From contig NZ_JQNL01000001.1 of NCBI RefSeq assembly GCF_000745235.1, positions 3,714,001 through 3,778,000 on the forward strand: DNA of 64,000 nt, read 5' to 3'. This document shows, piece by piece, positions 62,007 through 64,000 of the stretch. The notes under the pieces were generated by a model. The model was not told where the DNA came from. It searched no databases and saw only the letters and a program-made list of their open reading frames with translations. The DNA is from Luteibacter mycovicinus. GTDB taxonomy: Bacteria > Pseudomonadota > Gammaproteobacteria > Xanthomonadales > Rhodanobacteraceae. How positions within the stretch are numbered: the first letter of the stretch is position 1; the number at the start of each line of letters is the position of its first letter. The position numbers were made by a program, and so were the translations under genes.

Positions 62007-62448
62007 TGAGGTGCAGCAGGCTCATGGCGGCGTTGGCGGCATCGAGGATCATGCCGACCTTACCGCTGGACGAGGTGCAGGCGGTGGTGCCGGTGCCGGA
62101 ACCGGTGCCGCCTACGACCATGCTGGCGACCTGCGCCGCGGCACCGATCAGCACGCCACCGATCAGGGCGGGGGCCACGTCGGCGATGCGCTTATGCGCA
62201 AAGGCGATCTGGTAACCGGAGAAGATCACGGCGATCGTCACGACGACGATGGATGCCGCATTCAGCAGGCCGTTGATGCTCTGGAAGAAGCCGCAGACCT
62301 TCGTGCCGGTTTCGCCGGTACCGTCGCCGTCGGCACCGAAAACGATGGTCGGCAGCATCATGGCGAGCACGATGGCGAAGAAGGCGATCTTGCGGGACAG
62401 CGACGTTTTCGACGGATCGTAAATGGTGTTGAGGGAGGGCAGGGCCAT
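61999..62448 (-). CDS. virB2: Major pilin VirB2
   Basis: The 149-aa prepilin has a long signal sequence (about 18-38, KIAFFAIVLAMMLPTIVFGA). It has two hydrophobic helices (LLNAASIVVVTIAVIFSGYQIAF and APALIGGVLIGAAAQVASMVV) joined by the basic turn AHKRIADV, the normal pilin hairpin. A Gly/Thr/Ser-rich C-terminal extension of about 40 residues carries an extra Cys (TTACTSSSG), longer than in classical VirB2. It overlaps virB3. Confidence 0.92.
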   Translation of the reverse strand: MALPSLNTIYDPSKTSLSRKIAFFAIVLAMMLPTIVFGADGDGTGETGTKVCGFFQSINGLLNAASIVVVTIAVIFSGYQIAFAHKRIADVAPALIGGVLIGAAAQVASMVVGGTGSGTGTTACTSSSGKVGMILDAANAAMSLLHLSV

Positions 62449-62662
62449 CTCAAAAGTTCCTTAGTGGACAGTGTAAACGTGAATGCGGAAGTCGGATGAC
62501 CGCCGCGCGGTGGTGGCGGCGCGAAGGCCACCGGCTGACGAAACGACATGCGGGAAAAACCTCTTCCCGCACGGGGCGGCCCAAAGGCCATCGCGACTAC
62601 CGGACATGCCGATAACCGTGCGACACATGGTGGACATCCTTTGCATGGATGATCCGGAGTAC
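62449..62662 (-). other. virB1-virB2 intergenic region with hairpin
   Basis: This is the only sizeable gap inside the virB operon. TGCGGGAA at 62549-62556 pairs with TTCCCGCA at 62564-62571; no T run follows on the minus strand. It may attenuate or process the transcript between virB1 and the abundant pilin message. No gene is supported. Confidence 0.45.
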
Positions 62663-63682
62663 TCAGAAGACGAAAGCGCCATCGCCCCCTCCTTGTCGAA
62701 GGTCGGCCTGATCCCGCCTCTGCCCCGGTGCTCCGCTACCGGATGACGGACTGATCGCCGGTGCAGGATCGTTGGGACCGTGGACTTCGGGCACGAAGAC
62801 CGAATTGGGATCGTCCGCGGCGGCGGCGGGAGCATTGCCCACCTGATTGGCCGAAATGCCGATCTGCGCCATCGCGGCAGCGGTCGCCGCGTCGGTGGGG
62901 ATCCGTCCCGGCTGCGGGGCAGGGAGATTGGTGGGCAAGGCTGCGCCGACCTGCGCCATGGCTGCCGCGGTGGCCGAATCGGCTGGAATCCGCCCGTTAC
63001 CTTGCGGGTAGACGACAGCCGCTGGGTCGGCACTGACCATCGGCATCTGCACCTGACCGTTGACGCCGGCGGCGGACGCGACGGCAGGAGCGACCGTGGT
63101 GGAAAGCGCCGCATCGACCACACTCCGCATCGCGACGCGATAGGCGCCGTCGTCAGCGCGGATCACCGGTGTTCCGCGCGTGGCGGCTTTGCTCGCACCG
63201 TTGTTCACCAACTGGATCGGGATTGCGCTGGCATTGGTCGCCATGGCCTGGCGGGACATGGAGGCGAACACTTTCTGGACGTAACCATCCTGGTAGCCGG
63301 TCGTGAAGTTGCCGGAGTAGTAGCAGCTGAATGCCTTGCCCCAGTCGCCACCGGCGCTCGTGTAGCACTGAGCGAGGATTTTTGAACCGGCAACGAGGTT
63401 GGGGCAGAGTTCAAAGGCTTTTTCGTAGCTATCGAGGCCATACTTGCCGAAATTGGCACGATTGACCTGGGCCACTCCCAGGGAATAGTTGTAGCCCTTT
63501 TCTTCGAGCATGCGGACGGTCGCCACGGCCTCATCGAGATTCTGAGGCTGGCGAACGAGCTGCGCGCCGACGACGCCGATCGCAAACGGGTTGCGCGACG
63601 ACTCGACATTGACCACGTGCTGCATCACCTCCGCCGGTACGGCAAGGTTGGGACACGCCATCATTTCCATTCCTGGTACCAC
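62663..63682 (-). CDS. virB1: VirB1 lytic transglycosylase
   Basis: VirB1 opens the peptidoglycan for the secretion channel. The 339-aa protein has a lysozyme-like SLT domain (about 10-145) with candidate catalytic E27 (VVNVESSRNPFAIG), NYSLGVAQVNRANFGKYG and AFSCYYSGNF. The C-terminal half is an Ala/Pro-rich linker with a repeated IPADSATAAAMAQVG / IPTDAATAAAMAQIG unit. The start is GTG 63682, with AGGAG 8 bases before it; ATG 63670 is an alternative. No clear signal peptide is seen. Confidence 0.9.
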   Translation of the reverse strand: MVPGMEMMACPNLAVPAEVMQHVVNVESSRNPFAIGVVGAQLVRQPQNLDEAVATVRMLEEKGYNYSLGVAQVNRANFGKYGLDSYEKAFELCPNLVAGSKILAQCYTSAGGDWGKAFSCYYSGNFTTGYQDGYVQKVFASMSRQAMATNASAIPIQLVNNGASKAATRGTPVIRADDGAYRVAMRSVVDAALSTTVAPAVASAAGVNGQVQMPMVSADPAAVVYPQGNGRIPADSATAAAMAQVGAALPTNLPAPQPGRIPTDAATAAAMAQIGISANQVGNAPAAAADDPNSVFVPEVHGPNDPAPAISPSSGSGAPGQRRDQADLRQGGGDGAFVF

Positions 63683-63719
63683 CGTTACAACTCCTGATTA
63701 ATCACCGGTTGTCCGAGCG

Positions 63720-64000
63720 TTACCCCCCGTCCGCCGATAGTGCGCGAGCCGGGTTGAAGTCAATGCCGGTGATGTGTCGACGCCCGGCATGGGCTTTGAT
63801 GTGTACGACGATGTCGATAGTCATCATCAACAAACGTTTGATGGTCGAAAACTCAAGTCCCGACCCTTCATTGGATGCCTTGACCATGAGGGCCAGCTGG
63901 TCCCAGGTCTGCTCCACACTTCCTGCGTGACAGCTTGTGATCGAACCGGGATGCCCCGATGCGCAGTTTCGGATGAAGTAAAACGACTCGTCGCCGCGAA
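63720..64000 (-). CDS. virB11: T4SS ATPase VirB11, C-terminal part (partial at window edge)
   Basis: The frame is open to the right edge and encodes the last 90 or so residues: DESFYFIRNCASGHPGSITS and CHAGSVEQTWDQLALM, then IDIVVHIKAHAGRRHITGID. This matches the hexameric VirB11 ATPase family (box with SCHAGS and the C-terminal helices). VirB11 switches the system between pilus assembly and substrate transport. virB1 follows 37 bp later. Confidence 0.9.
   Translation of the reverse strand, partial: RGDESFYFIRNCASGHPGSITSCHAGSVEQTWDQLALMVKASNEGSGLEFSTIKRLLMMTIDIVVHIKAHAGRRHITGIDFNPARALSADGG

Larger units (their letters stand above)
25548..64000 (-). other. Xanthomonadales-type bacterial-killing type IV secretion locus (X-T4SS) with effector/immunity arsenal
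   Basis: From right to left the locus holds virB11, virB1-virB6, a DUF4189 array, effector/immunity modules, virD4 and one more module. In Xanthomonas citri the coupling protein gene directly heads the virB cluster. Here about 26 kb of cargo separates virB6 from virD4. Nearly all genes read on the minus strand. The two plus-strand genes at 40497-43828 are the exception. The locus continues beyond the right edge, where virB7-virB10 would be expected. Confidence 0.85.

Overview
The window looks like chromosomal DNA of a high-GC gammaproteobacterium of the Xanthomonadales/Lysobacterales, most likely a Rhodanobacteraceae member such as Luteibacter or Dyella. This is inferred from the gene families: a Xanthomonas-type bacterial-killing type IV secretion system (X-T4SS) with XVIPCD effectors, a CRP/Clp-type site, and phaB-like, gluQ and htpX housekeeping genes. 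No 16S rRNA or tRNA was seen to confirm it.

Left part, 1-25.3 kb, is mostly core genome. A chemotaxis operon (3' end of an MCP gene, cheR, cheD, cheB, a second membrane MCP, a STAS protein; 1-5066) ends at a strong terminator. It is followed by a Gly-rich lipoprotein gene behind a perfect CRP/Clp-type palindrome, then a TpsB/ShlB outer-membrane transporter. Next come a catalase-family protein, phaB-like reductase, gluQ, htpX, htpG, an AEC carrier, the Hsp15 gene, a 683-aa secreted protein of unknown function, mutS and an LprI-like protein. A translationally coupled operon (25256 to 22175, minus strand) encodes a PAS-LOV photoreceptor, an unknown protein, a CvnD/MglA-like small GTPase and two roadblock/LC7-like proteins. 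It looks like a light-responsive GTPase switch.

Right part, 25.5-64 kb, is an X-T4SS killing locus read almost entirely on the minus strand. The order from the right edge is virB11 (partial), virB1, virB2, virB3, virB4, virB5, virB6, an array of about ten DUF4189 genes and gene fragments, a run of effector/immunity modules, virD4 and a last effector module. virB7-virB10 are not in the window. Eight apparently intact effectors all end in the VirD4-docking XVIPCD. Their toxic domains are GH19-type muramidases (4), NlpC/CHAP-type cysteine peptidases (2) and class-3 lipases (2). Secreted or lipoprotein immunity candidates lie immediately upstream of their effectors, often with ATGA overlaps. They fall into at least four families, one resembling the calcium-binding XAC2610 inhibitor.

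The most striking structure is the record of how the arsenal grew and decayed. Fragments of the 3' end of virB6 are interspersed with the DUF4189 copies, and a 3' fragment of virD4 sits between two paralogous immunity genes. This fits repeated tandem duplication anchored in the ends of the structural genes. At several places an effector has been deleted down to its ribosome-binding site and first codons while the neighbouring immunity gene survives (28258, 34930, 39844), leaving orphan immunity genes and short fusion ORFs. Three paralogous secreted proteins of unknown function (16317, 40497, 42626) link the locus to the core region.
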